Shown: positions 32,413-43,393 of the stretch, one piece after another
Layout of the letters: every line of letters starts with the position of its first letter
Numbering within the stretch: position 1 is the stretch's first letter
Assembly (NCBI RefSeq): GCF_019430905.1
Contig: NZ_JAHYCA010000002.1
Location: 62,001-126,000 of the forward strand
Source: Billgrantia antri
Lineage (GTDB): Bacteria; Pseudomonadota; Gammaproteobacteria; Pseudomonadales; Halomonadaceae
Length of the DNA: 64,000 nt
Direction: 5' to 3'
Translations under genes and position numbers: made by a program
Notes under the pieces: model-generated
Told to the model about the DNA's origin: nothing
Seen by the model: the letters and a program-made list of their open reading frames with translations, nothing else
Database searches by the model: none

Positions 32413-33174
32413 ATGCCCGCATCCGATCTCGTCGACAGCCCCGCCAAGTCCCGCGCCGAGAAGTCGAAGTACAAGCGTATCCTGCTCAAGCTCTCTGGCG
32501 AGGCCCTTATGGGTGAGCACGACTTCGGCATCGACCCCCAGGTGCTCGATCGCATGGCGCTGGAGATCGGCCAGTTGGTCGGTATCGGCGTGCAGGTGGG
32601 TATCGTCATCGGCGGCGGCAACCTGTTTCGTGGCGCCGCTCTCAACGCGGCCGGCATGGACCGGGTCACCGGCGACCACATGGGCATGCTGGCCACGGTG
32701 ATGAATGCGCTGGCCATGCGCGACGCCCTGGAGCGTTCCAACATCCGTTCCCGGGTCATGTCCGCCATTCCCATGAGTGGTGTGGTCGAGCATTACGATC
32801 GCCGTACCGCGATTCGCTACCTGACCTCGGGAGACGTGGTATTGTTCTCCGCCGGCACCGGCAATCCCTTCTTCACCACCGATTCCGCGGCCTGCCTGCG
32901 CGGCATCGAGATCGATGCCGACGTGGTGGTAAAGGCCACCAAGGTGGACGGCGTCTACGACAAGGACCCGGTGAAGCATGCCGATGCGGTCAAGTACGAT
33001 CATCTGAGCTACGATAATGCGCTCGATCAGAAGCTCGGCATCATGGATTTGACCGCTATCTGCCTGGTGCGGGACCATGACATGCCGGTTCGCGTCTTCA
33101 ACATGAACAAGCCGGGCGCCCTGCTGAACCTGGTGGTGGGCGGCAAGGAAGGCACGCTGATAGACAGAGGTTGA
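32413..33174 (+). CDS. pyrH: UMP kinase
   Basis: The 253-residue amino-acid-kinase-fold enzyme phosphorylates UMP; the bacterial form is hexameric and regulated by GTP and UTP. Motifs include [47 protein letters not shown] and the nucleotide segment [15 protein letters not shown]. About 12 extra N-terminal residues precede the kinase core compared with E. coli (241). AGGAG precedes the ATG at 32413. It lies between tsf and frr. Confidence 0.96.
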   Translation: MPASDLVDSPAKSRAEKSKYKRILLKLSGEALMGEHDFGIDPQVLDRMALEIGQLVGIGVQVGIVIGGGNLFRGAALNAAGMDRVTGDHMGMLATVMNALAMRDALERSNIRSRVMSAIPMSGVVEHYDRRTAIRYLTSGDVVLFSAGTGNPFFTTDSAACLRGIEIDADVVVKATKVDGVYDKDPVKHADAVKYDHLSYDNALDQKLGIMDLTAICLVRDHDMPVRVFNMNKPGALLNLVVGGKEGTLIDRG

Positions 33175-33179
33175 TACCC

Positions 33180-33737
33180 GTGATCAATGACATCCAGAAA
33201 GATGCCGAAAGTCGCATGAAGAAGAGCCTCGACGCTCTGCATGCCAATTTCAACAAGATCCGTACCGGGCGTGCTCATTCCAGCATTCTCGACTCGGTCA
33301 CCGTGGAGTATTACGGCAGCCAGGTACCGCTCAACCAGGTAGCATCGGTCAACGTGGAAGACGCTCGAACCCTCTCCGTGGTGCCGTGGGAGCAGAACCT
33401 GGTGCCCAAGATCGAGAAGGCGATCATGACCTCCGACCTGGGCCTGAATCCGGCGAGTGCCGGCAACGTGATCCGCGTGCCGATGCCGATGCTCACCGAG
33501 GAGACCCGCAAGGGCTACATCAAGCAGGCTCGTGCCGAGGCCGAGAATGCTCGCGTGGCGGTACGCAACGTACGTCGCGATGCCAACAACGACATCAAGG
33601 CCCTGCTCAAGGAGAAGGAAATCTCCGAGGACGAGCAGCACCGCGCCGAGGATGCCATCCAGAAGCTGACCGACAAGTACATCGCCGAGATCGACAAGCA
33701 GCTCGAAGTGAAGGAACACGACCTGATGCAGGTCTGA
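33180..33737 (+). CDS. frr: Ribosome recycling factor
   Basis: The 185-residue protein splits post-termination ribosomes with EF-G. Family segments are [51 protein letters not shown] and [17 protein letters not shown]. The start is GTG at 33180, giving exactly the E. coli length with AGAGG upstream; a TTG at 33171 overlapping the pyrH stop would add three residues and lacks support. It is 5 bp after pyrH. Confidence 0.96.
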   Translation: MINDIQKDAESRMKKSLDALHANFNKIRTGRAHSSILDSVTVEYYGSQVPLNQVASVNVEDARTLSVVPWEQNLVPKIEKAIMTSDLGLNPASAGNVIRVPMPMLTEETRKGYIKQARAEAENARVAVRNVRRDANNDIKALLKEKEISEDEQHRAEDAIQKLTDKYIAEIDKQLEVKEHDLMQV

Positions 33738-33743
33738 GCAGCG

Positions 33744-33774
33744 CCGGGCGGCGGCCTGCCGCGTTGCCGCCCGG
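33744..33774 (+). terminator. Hairpin between frr and uppS
   Basis: CCGGGCGGC (33744-33752) pairs with GCCGCCCGG (33766-33774) over a 13-nt loop, 6 bp after the frr stop. Only TCCTTA follows, so it is probably a weak terminator or processing element. Confidence 0.4.
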
Positions 33775-33800
33775 TCCTTACACCGCCATTGCGAGACATC

Positions 33801-34569
<769 letters not shown>

Positions 34570-34577
<8 letters not shown>

Positions 34578-35370
34578 ACAGCGGATCGTGACGGCGGCAT
34601 GGCTGGCGCCGCTGATGCTGGCCGGTCTGTTCGGCCTGGCGGGCGGCGCCTTTGCCGCCTTTACCGGCGTCGTCGTGCTGCTGGCCGCCTGGGAGTGGAC
34701 CAACCTCGCCGGGGTGCTGGCGGCAAGCCGTCGCCTGGCACTGGTGGCCGTCCTGGCTCTGCTGATGGCGCTGCTTTGGTGGTGTGGCGCGGCGCGGTCT
34801 GTCTGGCCGCTGTGGTTCGCCGTGGCCGGCTGGGCGGTCAATTTCTACTGGGTCGTGCACTATCCGGCGAAGCGCGAGCAGTGGGGTTCGACGACGGCAC
34901 GCCTTGCCATGGGGCTGTGGGTGCTGCTGCCGGCCTGGGTCGGCTTCAATGTGCTGCGCGACACCGGCGGTGTGTGGTTGCTCTACGTGCTGCTGTTGGT
35001 ATGGGGCGCCGATATCGGGGCCTATTTCTGCGGGCGCGCCTGGGGCCGTCGCAAGCTCGCACCGGGGGTGAGCCCCGGCAAGTCCTGGGAGGGCGTGGCC
35101 GGCGGCGTGGCCGTGACGCTGCTGCTGGCGCTGCTGTTCGCCGTGTGGCAGGGGCTTGGTGTGGCCGCGGGGCTGGGGCTGGTGATGGTGACCGCGGGAG
35201 TGACGCTGGTCTCGGTACTTGGTGACCTGCTGGAGAGCATGTTGAAGCGCTTTCGCGGCATCAAGGACTCCAGCAACTTGTTGCCCGGACACGGCGGCGT
35301 GCTCGACCGCATCGACAGCCTGACCGCGGCGGTGCCGCTATTTGCGCTGCTCTCGCTCGGGATGCTGTGA
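34570..35370 (+). CDS. cdsA: Phosphatidate cytidylyltransferase
   Basis: The inner-membrane enzyme makes CDP-diacylglycerol, the phospholipid branch point. The 266-residue protein has about eight hydrophobic segments and the CdsA signature near the C-terminus: [20 protein letters not shown], then [15 protein letters not shown]. The GTG at 34570 aligns with the enteric start ([14 protein letters not shown] against LKYRLISAFVLIP) and has GAGG upstream; an ATG at 34549 inside uppS is the alternative. It is followed 1 bp later by dxr. Confidence 0.92.
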
Positions 35371-35371
35371 C

Positions 35372-36565
35372 ATGAATGGGACGCTTCACCAACAGAGTGT
35401 CACGGTGCTGGGGGCCACCGGCTCCATTGGCACCAGTACGCTCGACGTGATCGCGCGCCACCCCGAGCGTTACCGGGTGCATGCGTTGACGGCTCACCGC
35501 TCGCGCGAGGCGCTGCTGACGCTGTGCCTGCGCCATCGCCCGGCGGTGGCGGTGCTCGGTGGCAAGGAAGATGCGGCCTGGCTGCATGAGCGCCTGGCCG
35601 AAGCGGGGCTCGATACCGAGGTGTGCGCGGGTGAGGCGGCGCTCGTCGAGGCGGCGAGTGACGCTGGCGCCGACGTGGTGATGGCCGCCATCGTCGGCGC
35701 CGCAGGCCTGTTGCCGACGCTTGCCGCGGTGCGTGCCGGCAAGCGCGTGCTGCTGGCCAACAAGGAGGCGCTGGTAATGTCCGGAGCGCTGTTCATGGAT
35801 GCGGTGACGCGCCATGGAGCAACGCTGCTGCCGATCGATTCCGAACATAATGCCATCTACCAGTGTCTACCACCCGAGCACCGCGGCGGCCTGTCCCGCC
35901 ATGGCGTGACTCAGCTGCTGCTGACCGCCTCCGGCGGCCCCTTCCGCGGCTGGTCCCGTGAACGTCTGGCCACGGTGACGCCGGCACAGGCCTGTGCTCA
36001 TCCCAATTGGTCGATGGGGCGCAAGATCTCGGTCGACAGCGCCACGCTAATGAACAAGGGCCTGGAACTGATCGAGGCGTGCTGGCTGTTCGATGCCCGG
36101 CCCGACCAGGTGCAGGTGGTGGTGCACCCGCAGAGCGTGATCCACTCCATGGCCGCCTACAGCGATGGCTCCGTGCTGGCCCAGTTGGGTAACCCGGACA
36201 TGCGCACCCCGATTGCCTACGGGCTGGCATGGCCAGAGCGCATCGAGGCCGGGGTCGAGCCACTGGATCTGTTCCAGATAGCCCGTCTCGACTTCGAGGC
36301 GCCCGACGAGGTGGCGTTTCCCTGCCTGCGACTGGCGCGCGAAGCTATGCAGGCCGGCGGTACGGCGCCGGCCGTGCTCAACGGGGCCAACGAGGTGGCC
36401 GTCGATGCCTTCCTGGCGGGGCGGTTGAGCTTTCCGGGAATCGGTGAGCTGGTGGCGGAAGTCCTGGAAGCGCTGCCGGTCGAGGCCGGTGGCGATCTGG
36501 AGCTCATCCTCGATGCCGATGCCCGGGCGCGCCAGACGGCGCGCGCCAGGCTAGAGCGACGCTGA
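35372..36565 (+). CDS. dxr: 1-deoxy-D-xylulose 5-phosphate reductoisomerase
   Basis: The 397-residue NADPH enzyme performs the first committed MEP-pathway step. It shows [18 protein letters not shown] for NADPH binding, [12 protein letters not shown], the metal and substrate segment [23 protein letters not shown] and [19 protein letters not shown]. Length matches E. coli (398). The ATG at 35372 lies one base after cdsA, indicating tight coupling. Together with uppS it supplies and uses isoprenoid units for the cell wall carrier. Confidence 0.97.
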   Translation: MNGTLHQQSVTVLGATGSIGTSTLDVIARHPERYRVHALTAHRSREALLTLCLRHRPAVAVLGGKEDAAWLHERLAEAGLDTEVCAGEAALVEAASDAGADVVMAAIVGAAGLLPTLAAVRAGKRVLLANKEALVMSGALFMDAVTRHGATLLPIDSEHNAIYQCLPPEHRGGLSRHGVTQLLLTASGGPFRGWSRERLATVTPAQACAHPNWSMGRKISVDSATLMNKGLELIEACWLFDARPDQVQVVVHPQSVIHSMAAYSDGSVLAQLGNPDMRTPIAYGLAWPERIEAGVEPLDLFQIARLDFEAPDEVAFPCLRLAREAMQAGGTAPAVLNGANEVAVDAFLAGRLSFPGIGELVAEVLEALPVEAGGDLELILDADARARQTARARLERR

Positions 36566-36606
36566 GCCGCGGGCGGCCGTCGGCGTGACTTTGCAAGGAG
36601 AATGAC

Positions 36607-37965
36607 TTGGGTCTGATCCAGAACGTGCTGGCCGTCATCGTGGTGCTGGGCCTGTTGATCACCTTCCACGAGTTCGGCCATTACTGGGTGGCGCGCCGCT
36701 GTGGTGTCAGGGTGTTGCGCTTTTCGGTGGGCTTCGGCAAGCCGATCTGGTCCCGCGTCGATCGTCACGGGACCGAGTTCGCCGTAGCAGCGATTCCGCT
36801 TGGCGGCTATGTCAAGATGCTCGACGAGCGTGAGGCGCCGGTTCCCGGCGAGCAGCTCCATGAAGCGTTCAACCGCAAGACGGTGTGGCAGCGCATCGCC
36901 ATCGTCGCGGCGGGGCCGCTGGCCAACTTCCTGCTCGCTATCGTCGCCTACTGGGCGCTGTTCGTGGCCGGCACCTCCACCGTGGCACCGGTAATAGGCG
37001 AGGTGACGCCCGATTCGCCGGCGGCCCGCAGCGGCCTGCAATCAGGACAGGAGATCGTAGCCGTTCAGGACAGCGAGGTGCGCTCCTGGGATGAGATCAA
37101 CCTGCGCCTGATCGCACATATCGGCCACAGCGGGGAGCTTTCCCTTCAGGCTCGCGAGGGTGCCGCATCCGAGCCTCGCCGCTATCGACTGCCGGTGGAA
37201 GAGTACCTGGTGCGCCAGGAGCCGCCACAGCCGCTGGCCACGCTCGGCATTACACCCTGGCAGCCGCGCATTCCTGCGGTGCTGGGCCAGGTGATCGACG
37301 GTGAACCCGCTGCCGAGGCGGGGCTGCGACCGGGCGACCGGATTCTGGCCGTGAACGGCAACCCGGTCGAGGAGTGGATGGATTTCGTCAGTATGGTGCG
37401 CGGCCGGCCGGGCGAGACGCTGGAGCTAGAGGTGGCGCGTGGTGACGAGCGTCTCGGGCTGACGCTCACGCCGGGCACGCGCGACATCGAGGCCGGGGCG
37501 GCCATCGGCTATGTGGGTGCCGGCGTCGAAGCGGTCGAATGGCCCGAGGAGTATCGCCGCGAGATTCGCTACGGCCCCGTGGCGGCGGTGGGGCAGGCCA
37601 TGAGCCGTACCGGTGAGATGACGCTGCTGACCCTGGATGCGATTCGCAAGATGCTGGTGGGGCTGATCTCACCGTCCAACCTGTCGGGGCCGATCACCAT
37701 CGCCCAGATGGCAGGCGACACGGCGCGCACCGGGCTTGAGAGTTTCGTCAGCTTCCTGGCCTATCTCTCGATCAGCCTGGCGGTGTTGAACCTGTTGCCC
37801 ATTCCGGTACTGGATGGTGGCCACCTGCTTTACTATTTCGTCGAGGTGGTTCGCGGCCGGCCGGTGTCGGAGCGGGCTCAGGCGTTTGGATTGCGCATCG
37901 GCCTGGCGCTGGTCGGTACGTTGATGCTGATGGCCCTGTATTTCGATCTGATGCGTCTCTGGTAG
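36607..37965 (+). CDS. rseP: Site-2 protease RseP
   Basis: The 452-residue inner-membrane zinc protease cuts RseA to release sigma-E and clears signal peptides. Visible are HEFGH in the first membrane segment (about residues 22-26), two PDZ domains in the periplasmic region, and NLLPIPVLDGGHLLYY near the C-terminus with the third zinc ligand. The start is TTG at 36607, preceded by AAGGAG at good spacing, and gives the family length (E. coli 450). It precedes bamA, as in E. coli. Confidence 0.95.
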   Translation: MGLIQNVLAVIVVLGLLITFHEFGHYWVARRCGVRVLRFSVGFGKPIWSRVDRHGTEFAVAAIPLGGYVKMLDEREAPVPGEQLHEAFNRKTVWQRIAIVAAGPLANFLLAIVAYWALFVAGTSTVAPVIGEVTPDSPAARSGLQSGQEIVAVQDSEVRSWDEINLRLIAHIGHSGELSLQAREGAASEPRRYRLPVEEYLVRQEPPQPLATLGITPWQPRIPAVLGQVIDGEPAAEAGLRPGDRILAVNGNPVEEWMDFVSMVRGRPGETLELEVARGDERLGLTLTPGTRDIEAGAAIGYVGAGVEAVEWPEEYRREIRYGPVAAVGQAMSRTGEMTLLTLDAIRKMLVGLISPSNLSGPITIAQMAGDTARTGLESFVSFLAYLSISLAVLNLLPIPVLDGGHLLYYFVEVVRGRPVSERAQAFGLRIGLALVGTLMLMALYFDLMRLW

Positions 37966-38084
37966 CAAGCGCCCCACAGGGGCACGGGGAGGCGGAGCTT
38001 CGCTCTGCCTTGTCAGTCACCCGCACATATGTATATGGTGCCTGTCTGGACAGGCAGGCGGATCAACGCGAGCGAAGCGACTGC

Positions 38085-40427
38085 ATGAATATCAAGACCC
38101 TCGGACTGGCGGCACTGCTGCTGGCCGGTTCCAGTACGGTGCTGGCCGAACCTTTCGAAGTTTCCGACATTCGCGTGGAGGGGCTGCAGCGGGTTTCCGC
38201 TGCTTCCGTCTTCAACGCCTTCCCCATCAGCACACGTGACCAGGTCGATGACCGTGAGCTTGCCGAGGCGGCTCAGAGCCTGTTCGCCACCGGCCTGTTC
38301 GAGGATATTCAGCTTGCTCGCGACGGCAACGTGCTGGTCATCCAGGTCGTCGAGCGGCCGACCATCTCGCGCCTCAACATCAGCGGCAACAAGCAGCTCT
38401 CGGAAGAGGACCTGCGTCGCGGACTGCGCGAAGGCGGGCTGGCGGAAGGCCAGGTGCTGCAGATATCGACGCTCGAGGACATCCAGCGCGAGCTGGAGGG
38501 GGTCTACCAGGCCCAGGGGCGCTACAGTGCCCGTATCGAGACCAGCGTGCGCGAGATCGACGAGGGGCGCGTCCAGGTCGATATCGACATCAACGAAGGT
38601 GCGGTGGCCAAGATCCGTCAGATCAACATCGTCGGCAATCGACAGTTCGACGATGACGAGCTGCGCGAGGTGTTCGAGCTCAACGACCGTCCCGGACGCT
38701 TCTTCGGTTGGTTCTCAAAGGACGAGTACTCCCGCGAGGCGTTGGCCGGCGACCTGGAGCGGCTACGCTCCTTCTACCTCGATCGCGGCTACGTCAATTT
38801 CAACATTACCTCTACTCAGGTGTCGATCAGCCCCGACAAGTCGCAGATCTTCGTCACTATCAACGTCGACGAGGGCAGCCAGTACAGGCTGGGTAACATC
38901 GACTTCGCCGGCGAGCTGCAGATCAGCGAGCGCGAGGCGCGTAATCTGCTGCAGGTGGAGAGCGGCGAGACCTTCTCGCGCAGCGACGTGATCGCCACCA
39001 ACGAGGCGCTGCGCTCGCGACTGGGCGCCGAGGGCTTCGCTTTCGCCCGCGTGGAGGGCGTGCCCGAGCCGCGCGCCGACGGCGAGACGGTCGACCTCAC
39101 CTTCCACGTCGAACCGGGGCGCCGTGCCTACGTGCGCCGGATCAACTTCATCGGTAACACCACCACCCAGGACGAGGTGCTGCGCCGCGAGATGATCCAG
39201 ATGGAGGGGGCACCGGCCTCCACCGAGTCGATCAGCCAGTCGCGTCGTCGTCTGGAGCGCCTGGGCTTTTTCCGCCAGGTGGAAGTGGAGACCCAGCCGG
39301 TGGCCGGAGAGCCCGACAAGCTTGACGTGACCTATACCGTCGAAGAGCAGCCCTCCGGCTCGGTGTCGGCGAGCATCGGTTTCTCCCAGAGCGCCGGGGT
39401 GATCTACGGGGCGGCCCTGGCGCAGAACAACTTCCTGGGTACCGGCAACCGCGTCAATATCGGCGCCCAGCGCAGCGACACCTTCACCAGTGTCAACTTC
39501 GGCTTCACCGACCCCTACTGGACGCTGGACGGCATCTCGCGCGGTTACAATCTGTTCTATCGCGAGACCGACTACGAGGACTCGGATATCTCGACCTACT
39601 CCACCGACGCCTATGGCGCGGGGATCAACTTCGGCTATCCGGTCAGCGAACTGTCGCGGCTCAACTTCGGGGCCAGTCTCGAGGACCTCTCGATCAAGAC
39701 CTACCGCGATACCGCTTCGGAGATCGTGCGCTACGTCGACGACCAGGGCGCCGAGGCCCAGAGTCTCAAGCTCACCGCGAGCTGGACCCGCAACAACCTC
39801 AACCGCGGCATCATGCCCACCTCGGGCGATTACCAGCGCGTGTCGCTGGAGACCGCAGCACCCGGCAGCGATGCCGACTACTACAAGCTGCGCGCCCGCG
39901 CCCAGCAGCTCTTCGCGCTCAACGAGGAGGAGACCTGGGCCCTCAAGTTCGGCACCACTCTGGGCTATGCCGACAGCATCGGTAACGATCCCTACCCGTT
40001 CTACGAGAATTTCTTTGCCGGTGGCTTGGGGTCGGTGCGCGGCTTCACCGCCAACACCCTGGGTGAGCGCACCACGCCGCGCGAGTCCGGGCGCGACCGG
40101 ACGCTGGGCGGCAACATTCTGGTCGAAGGCAGTGCCGAGCTGCTCTTCCCGCTGCCCTTCATCGAGGATCAGCGCTCGTTGCAGACCGGCTTCTTCGTCG
40201 ATGCCGGCAACACCTTCCTGACCAGCTGCTACCCGGTGGTCGAGGGCGACGGCCCTTCGAATTGCTCGTCGGGAATCGATCTGGGCGAACTGCGCTACAG
40301 CGTCGGCGTAGGTCTCTCCTGGCTGACGCCGGTCGGGCCGCTGACCTTCAGCATCGCCGAGCCGCTCAACGACGAAAGTGGCGACGATACTCAGTTCTTC
40401 CAATTCTCGCTGGGCCAGACGTTCTGA
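38085..40427 (+). CDS. bamA: Outer membrane protein assembly factor BamA
   Basis: The 780-residue outer-membrane protein inserts beta-barrel proteins. A signal peptide covers residues 1-21 and is cut after STVLA. Five POTRA domains follow (to about 420), each with the ISGNKQLSEEDLR type of motif. The C-terminal barrel includes GFTDPYWTLDGISRGYN and the lid motif GGLGSVRGF, and it ends in Phe (SLGQTF), the outer-membrane signature. The ATG at 38085 gives a proper signal peptide; the open frame upstream of it does not. It is followed by its chaperone Skp. Confidence 0.97.
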   Translation: MNIKTLGLAALLLAGSSTVLAEPFEVSDIRVEGLQRVSAASVFNAFPISTRDQVDDRELAEAAQSLFATGLFEDIQLARDGNVLVIQVVERPTISRLNISGNKQLSEEDLRRGLREGGLAEGQVLQISTLEDIQRELEGVYQAQGRYSARIETSVREIDEGRVQVDIDINEGAVAKIRQINIVGNRQFDDDELREVFELNDRPGRFFGWFSKDEYSREALAGDLERLRSFYLDRGYVNFNITSTQVSISPDKSQIFVTINVDEGSQYRLGNIDFAGELQISEREARNLLQVESGETFSRSDVIATNEALRSRLGAEGFAFARVEGVPEPRADGETVDLTFHVEPGRRAYVRRINFIGNTTTQDEVLRREMIQMEGAPASTESISQSRRRLERLGFFRQVEVETQPVAGEPDKLDVTYTVEEQPSGSVSASIGFSQSAGVIYGAALAQNNFLGTGNRVNIGAQRSDTFTSVNFGFTDPYWTLDGISRGYNLFYRETDYEDSDISTYSTDAYGAGINFGYPVSELSRLNFGASLEDLSIKTYRDTASEIVRYVDDQGAEAQSLKLTASWTRNNLNRGIMPTSGDYQRVSLETAAPGSDADYYKLRARAQQLFALNEEETWALKFGTTLGYADSIGNDPYPFYENFFAGGLGSVRGFTANTLGERTTPRESGRDRTLGGNILVEGSAELLFPLPFIEDQRSLQTGFFVDAGNTFLTSCYPVVEGDGPSNCSSGIDLGELRYSVGVGLSWLTPVGPLTFSIAEPLNDESGDDTQFFQFSLGQTF

Positions 40428-40452
40428 GCCGGCCTGCCAAGAGGTGCTTTGC

Positions 40453-40959
40453 ATGCGTAAGTCGATTGCCATTCTTTGCCTGGGACTGTTCGCCGCGCTG
40501 GCCGTCCCGGCCTACTCGGCCGAGGTTGCGGTACTGGACTGGCGCAGGGCGCTGCTCGCTTCCGATGCTGCCCAGCGCTCCATGCAGGACCTCGAGGGCC
40601 GTCTGTCCGGCCAGCAGCAGGAGGCCCAGTCGCTGGGCCAGGAGCTGTCCCAGCTGCAGCAGCGGCTGCAGCAGGAGGGCGATAGCCTCCCCGACGCCGA
40701 GCGACAGTCGCTGATTCAGGAATTCCAGCAGAAAGGCAGCCGCTTCGAGCAGCTGCGCCAGCAGATCATGGAGGCGCAGATGCAGGCCGAGCAGGAATTC
40801 CTGCAGCAGGCCGAGCCGAAGCTGCAAGAGGCGGTGGGCCAAGTGATCGAGCGACACGGCGTCGAGGTGTTGGTGGAACCCCAGGGTGTGCTTCACGCCG
40901 AACAGGACCTGCCCAATCTGACGGACGAAGTGATCGAAATCCTCAACACTCTCAACTGA
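40453..40959 (+). CDS. skp: Periplasmic chaperone Skp/OmpH
   Basis: The 168-residue protein holds unfolded outer-membrane proteins during passage to BamA. It has a signal peptide (about residues 1-22, cleaving after PAYSA) and then VAVLDWRRALLASDAAQ. A long coiled coil extremely rich in Gln and Glu runs from about residue 45 to 125, forming the tentacles of the trimer, and a short beta-strand returns at the C-terminus. It lies between bamA and lpxD, the standard place. Confidence 0.93.
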   Translation: MRKSIAILCLGLFAALAVPAYSAEVAVLDWRRALLASDAAQRSMQDLEGRLSGQQQEAQSLGQELSQLQQRLQQEGDSLPDAERQSLIQEFQQKGSRFEQLRQQIMEAQMQAEQEFLQQAEPKLQEAVGQVIERHGVEVLVEPQGVLHAEQDLPNLTDEVIEILNTLN

Positions 40960-41002
40960 ACATTGCGGCAGTCGCTGCCGCTCGCTGTCGATACGGGTTT
41001 CC

Positions 41003-42043
41003 ATGACGCATCCAGCAATTCGTGAATTCACCCTGGCCGAACTGGCCGAGCGGCTTGGCGCCCACCTTGTGGGGGACGGCGCTCTCCGGGTCCGGGGGCT
41101 GGCTACCTTGAAGGAGGCCGGCCCCGATCAGGTTGCCTTCGTGGCCAACCGCAGCTATCTGAAGGATCTGTCGGGGACCTCGGCCGGCGCCGTGCTGCTG
41201 CATCCGGAGCATGCAGACGCCTGTCCCGGGGCACGACTGGAGTTGTCGAACCCCTATCTTGGCTACGCCCAGCTGTCGCAGCTGTTCGACCCGATCCTGG
41301 CAGCTCCTCAAGGGGGCATCCATCCCGAGGCCGTGGTGGCCGATGACGTGGTACTGGGCGAGCGAGTCGAGATCGGCCCCAATGCCGTCATCGAGGCGGG
41401 TGTGGAGCTGGGCGACGAGGTGGTGGTCGGTGCCGGCTGCTTCATCGGCGCCGGCTCGCGCATCGGCGCCGGCTCGCGCCTGCATCCCAACGTCACCGTC
41501 TGTCATGGCGTGATCGCCGGGGCGCGGGTCATCCTGCACAGCGGCTGCGTGATCGGTGGCGACGGTTTCGGCTTTGCCCATGACGGCGGTCGCTGGCACA
41601 AGATCGCCCAGCTCGGTGGCGTGGTGCTGGGCGACGACGTCGAGGTGGGCAGCTGCTCCAGCATCGATCGCGGTGCGCTCGACGACACCGTGATCGGCAA
41701 CGACGTCAAGATCGATAGCCAGGTGCAGATCGCGCACAATGTGCGCATCGGCGATCACACGGCGCTGGCTGGCTGCGTCGGTATCGCCGGCTCCACCCGG
41801 GTGGGCAGGAACTGCATGCTGGGTGGCGGCGTGGGGCTCGCCGGCCACCTGACACTCTGCGACGGCGTACAGGTCACCGGCATGAGTCTGGTGACCAACT
41901 CGATTCATGAGCCGGGCATCTACTCCTCCGGTACCGGGGCCATGGTCAATGGCTTGTGGCGCAAGAATGCGGTGCGCTTCAAGCAGCTCGATGATTTCGC
42001 CCGGCGTCTGGCGCGGCTGGAGAAGCGCAGCCAGGAGGGTTGA
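41003..42043 (+). CDS. lpxD: UDP-3-O-(3-hydroxyacyl)glucosamine N-acyltransferase
   Basis: The 346-residue left-handed beta-helix enzyme adds the second acyl chain in lipid A synthesis. The uridine-binding N-terminal domain spans about residues 1-100 (QVAFVANRSYLKDL). Hexapeptide repeats follow, with the catalytic His region IGGDGFGFAHDGGRWHKIAQ and later IAHNVRIGDHTALAG. A short C-terminal helix closes it. Length matches E. coli (341). Its stop codon overlaps the -35 of the fabZ promoter candidate. Confidence 0.96.
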   Translation: MTHPAIREFTLAELAERLGAHLVGDGALRVRGLATLKEAGPDQVAFVANRSYLKDLSGTSAGAVLLHPEHADACPGARLELSNPYLGYAQLSQLFDPILAAPQGGIHPEAVVADDVVLGERVEIGPNAVIEAGVELGDEVVVGAGCFIGAGSRIGAGSRLHPNVTVCHGVIAGARVILHSGCVIGGDGFGFAHDGGRWHKIAQLGGVVLGDDVEVGSCSSIDRGALDDTVIGNDVKIDSQVQIAHNVRIGDHTALAGCVGIAGSTRVGRNCMLGGGVGLAGHLTLCDGVQVTGMSLVTNSIHEPGIYSSGTGAMVNGLWRKNAVRFKQLDDFARRLARLEKRSQEG

Positions 42044-42067
42044 GGCAGGGTCGGGCGGCGCTATAAT
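42040..42067 (+). promoter_or_regulatory. Internal promoter for fabZ-lpxA-lpxB
   Basis: TTGAGG (42040-42045), a 16-bp spacer and a perfect TATAAT (42062-42067) straddle the lpxD stop, about 95 bp before fabZ. The leader after it can fold through GGGAAGCC and GGCTTCCC. It would let fatty-acid and lipid A genes be expressed apart from the upstream series. Confidence 0.6.
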
Positions 42068-42162
42068 TCCGCTTGCCTGATGCAGGCGTTCTATCGGGAA
42101 GCCCGGGCGATGCGCGCCGACGCTCGTAATGGCTTCCCTACTTCATTTCAGAGGTCGCTACG

Positions 42163-42606
42163 ATGGTAATGGACATCAACGAGATTCGTGAATACCTGCC
42201 GCACCGATACCCGTTCCTGCTGATCGACCGGGTAACGGAGCTGAGCCTGGGTGAATCCATCGTTGCCTATAAGAACGTCAGCATCAACGAGCCGTTCTTC
42301 AATGGCCATTTCCCACACCATCCGATCATGCCCGGGGTGCTGGTGCTGGAAGCGCTTGCGCAGGCCTGTGGAATTCTCGGCTTCAAGACCGTCAACAAGC
42401 TGCCGGCCGACGGCTATGTCTATTACCTCGTAGGTAGCGACAACGCACGTTTCAAGCGGCCGGTGATGCCGGGCGACCGACTGCGGCTGGAGGCGAAGGT
42501 CGAGCGTGAAAAGCGCGGCATCTGGAAGTTCGCCTGTCGTGCTACGGTAGATGGCGAACTGGTCTGCGAGGCCGACGTCATCTGTGCGGAGAGGAAGGTT
42601 TCTTGA
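42163..42606 (+). CDS. fabZ: (3R)-hydroxyacyl-ACP dehydratase FabZ
   Basis: The 147-residue hotdog-fold enzyme dehydrates hydroxyacyl-ACPs in fatty-acid elongation. The catalytic His lies in [16 protein letters not shown] and the catalytic Glu in [25 protein letters not shown] is the typical start. GAGGTCGC precedes the ATG. It overlaps lpxA by 4 bp. It competes with lipid A synthesis for hydroxyacyl-ACP, which explains their joint placement. Confidence 0.97.
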   Translation: MVMDINEIREYLPHRYPFLLIDRVTELSLGESIVAYKNVSINEPFFNGHFPHHPIMPGVLVLEALAQACGILGFKTVNKLPADGYVYYLVGSDNARFKRPVMPGDRLRLEAKVEREKRGIWKFACRATVDGELVCEADVICAERKVS

Positions 42607-43370
42607 TACATACCACTGCCATCGTCGACCCTGGGGCACGTCTGGCCGAGGATGTGGAAGTCGGGCCCTTCAGCGTGATCGGACCCGACGTCGAGATCGG
42701 GCCCGGCAGCCGTATTGGCCCACACGTTGTCATCAAGGGGCCGACCGTACTGGGAGCGCGAACGCGTATCTTCCAGTTCGCCTCGGTGGGCGAGGATTGC
42801 CAGGACAAGAAATATGCCGGCGAGCCGACGCGTCTGGTGATGGGCGACGACAACGTCATTCGCGAATGCGTGACGCTGCATCGGGGTACCGCACAGGACC
42901 GGGGCGAGACCACCATCGGTTCGCGCAACCTGTTCATGGCTTATGTGCATGTCGGCCATGACTGCGTCATCGGCGACGACTGTGTGCTGGCCAACCAGGC
43001 GACCTTGGCCGGGCACGTGACCTTGGGCAACTTCGCCATTCTCGGCGGCCTGTCGGCGATCCATCAATTCTGTCACTTCGGCGATCACGCCATGGCCGGC
43101 GGTGGTTCAATCATCACCAAGGACACCCCCGCCTTCGTCATGATCAACGGCAATCCGGCCAGGGTGCACGGGCTCAACCAGGTGGGACTCAAGCGGCGCG
43201 GCTTCTCTGCCGAGACGATCAAGGCGCTGAACGATAGCTACCGGCTGGTCTATCGTCAGGGACTGACCGTACCGCAGGCGCTGGAGGAGATACGCAGCCG
43301 CTACGCGCTGCCCGAGACCGAAACCTTCGCTGCCTCCATCGAGGTCTCGACACGCGGCATCATACGCTGA
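42603..43370 (+). CDS. lpxA: UDP-N-acetylglucosamine acyltransferase
   Basis: The 255-residue left-handed beta-helix enzyme makes the first lipid A intermediate. Hexapeptide turns run from [20 protein letters not shown] onward; the catalytic His lies in [12 protein letters not shown] and the acyl-chain region is [17 protein letters not shown]. The start is TTG at 42603, overlapping the fabZ TGA (TTGA), with GGAAGG upstream. Length equals the family norm (262 in E. coli). The weak start codon may set it below FabZ. Confidence 0.95.
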   Translation: MIHTTAIVDPGARLAEDVEVGPFSVIGPDVEIGPGSRIGPHVVIKGPTVLGARTRIFQFASVGEDCQDKKYAGEPTRLVMGDDNVIRECVTLHRGTAQDRGETTIGSRNLFMAYVHVGHDCVIGDDCVLANQATLAGHVTLGNFAILGGLSAIHQFCHFGDHAMAGGGSIITKDTPAFVMINGNPARVHGLNQVGLKRRGFSAETIKALNDSYRLVYRQGLTVPQALEEIRSRYALPETETFAASIEVSTRGIIR

Positions 43371-43393
43371 CGCGGCTTCGCAACGGGTTGGAT

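Noticed and set aside
42062..42162. A small RNA or tRNA starting from the perfect TATAAT
   Set aside because: No tRNA cloverleaf or terminator is present before fabZ; a leader of the fabZ transcript explains it better.
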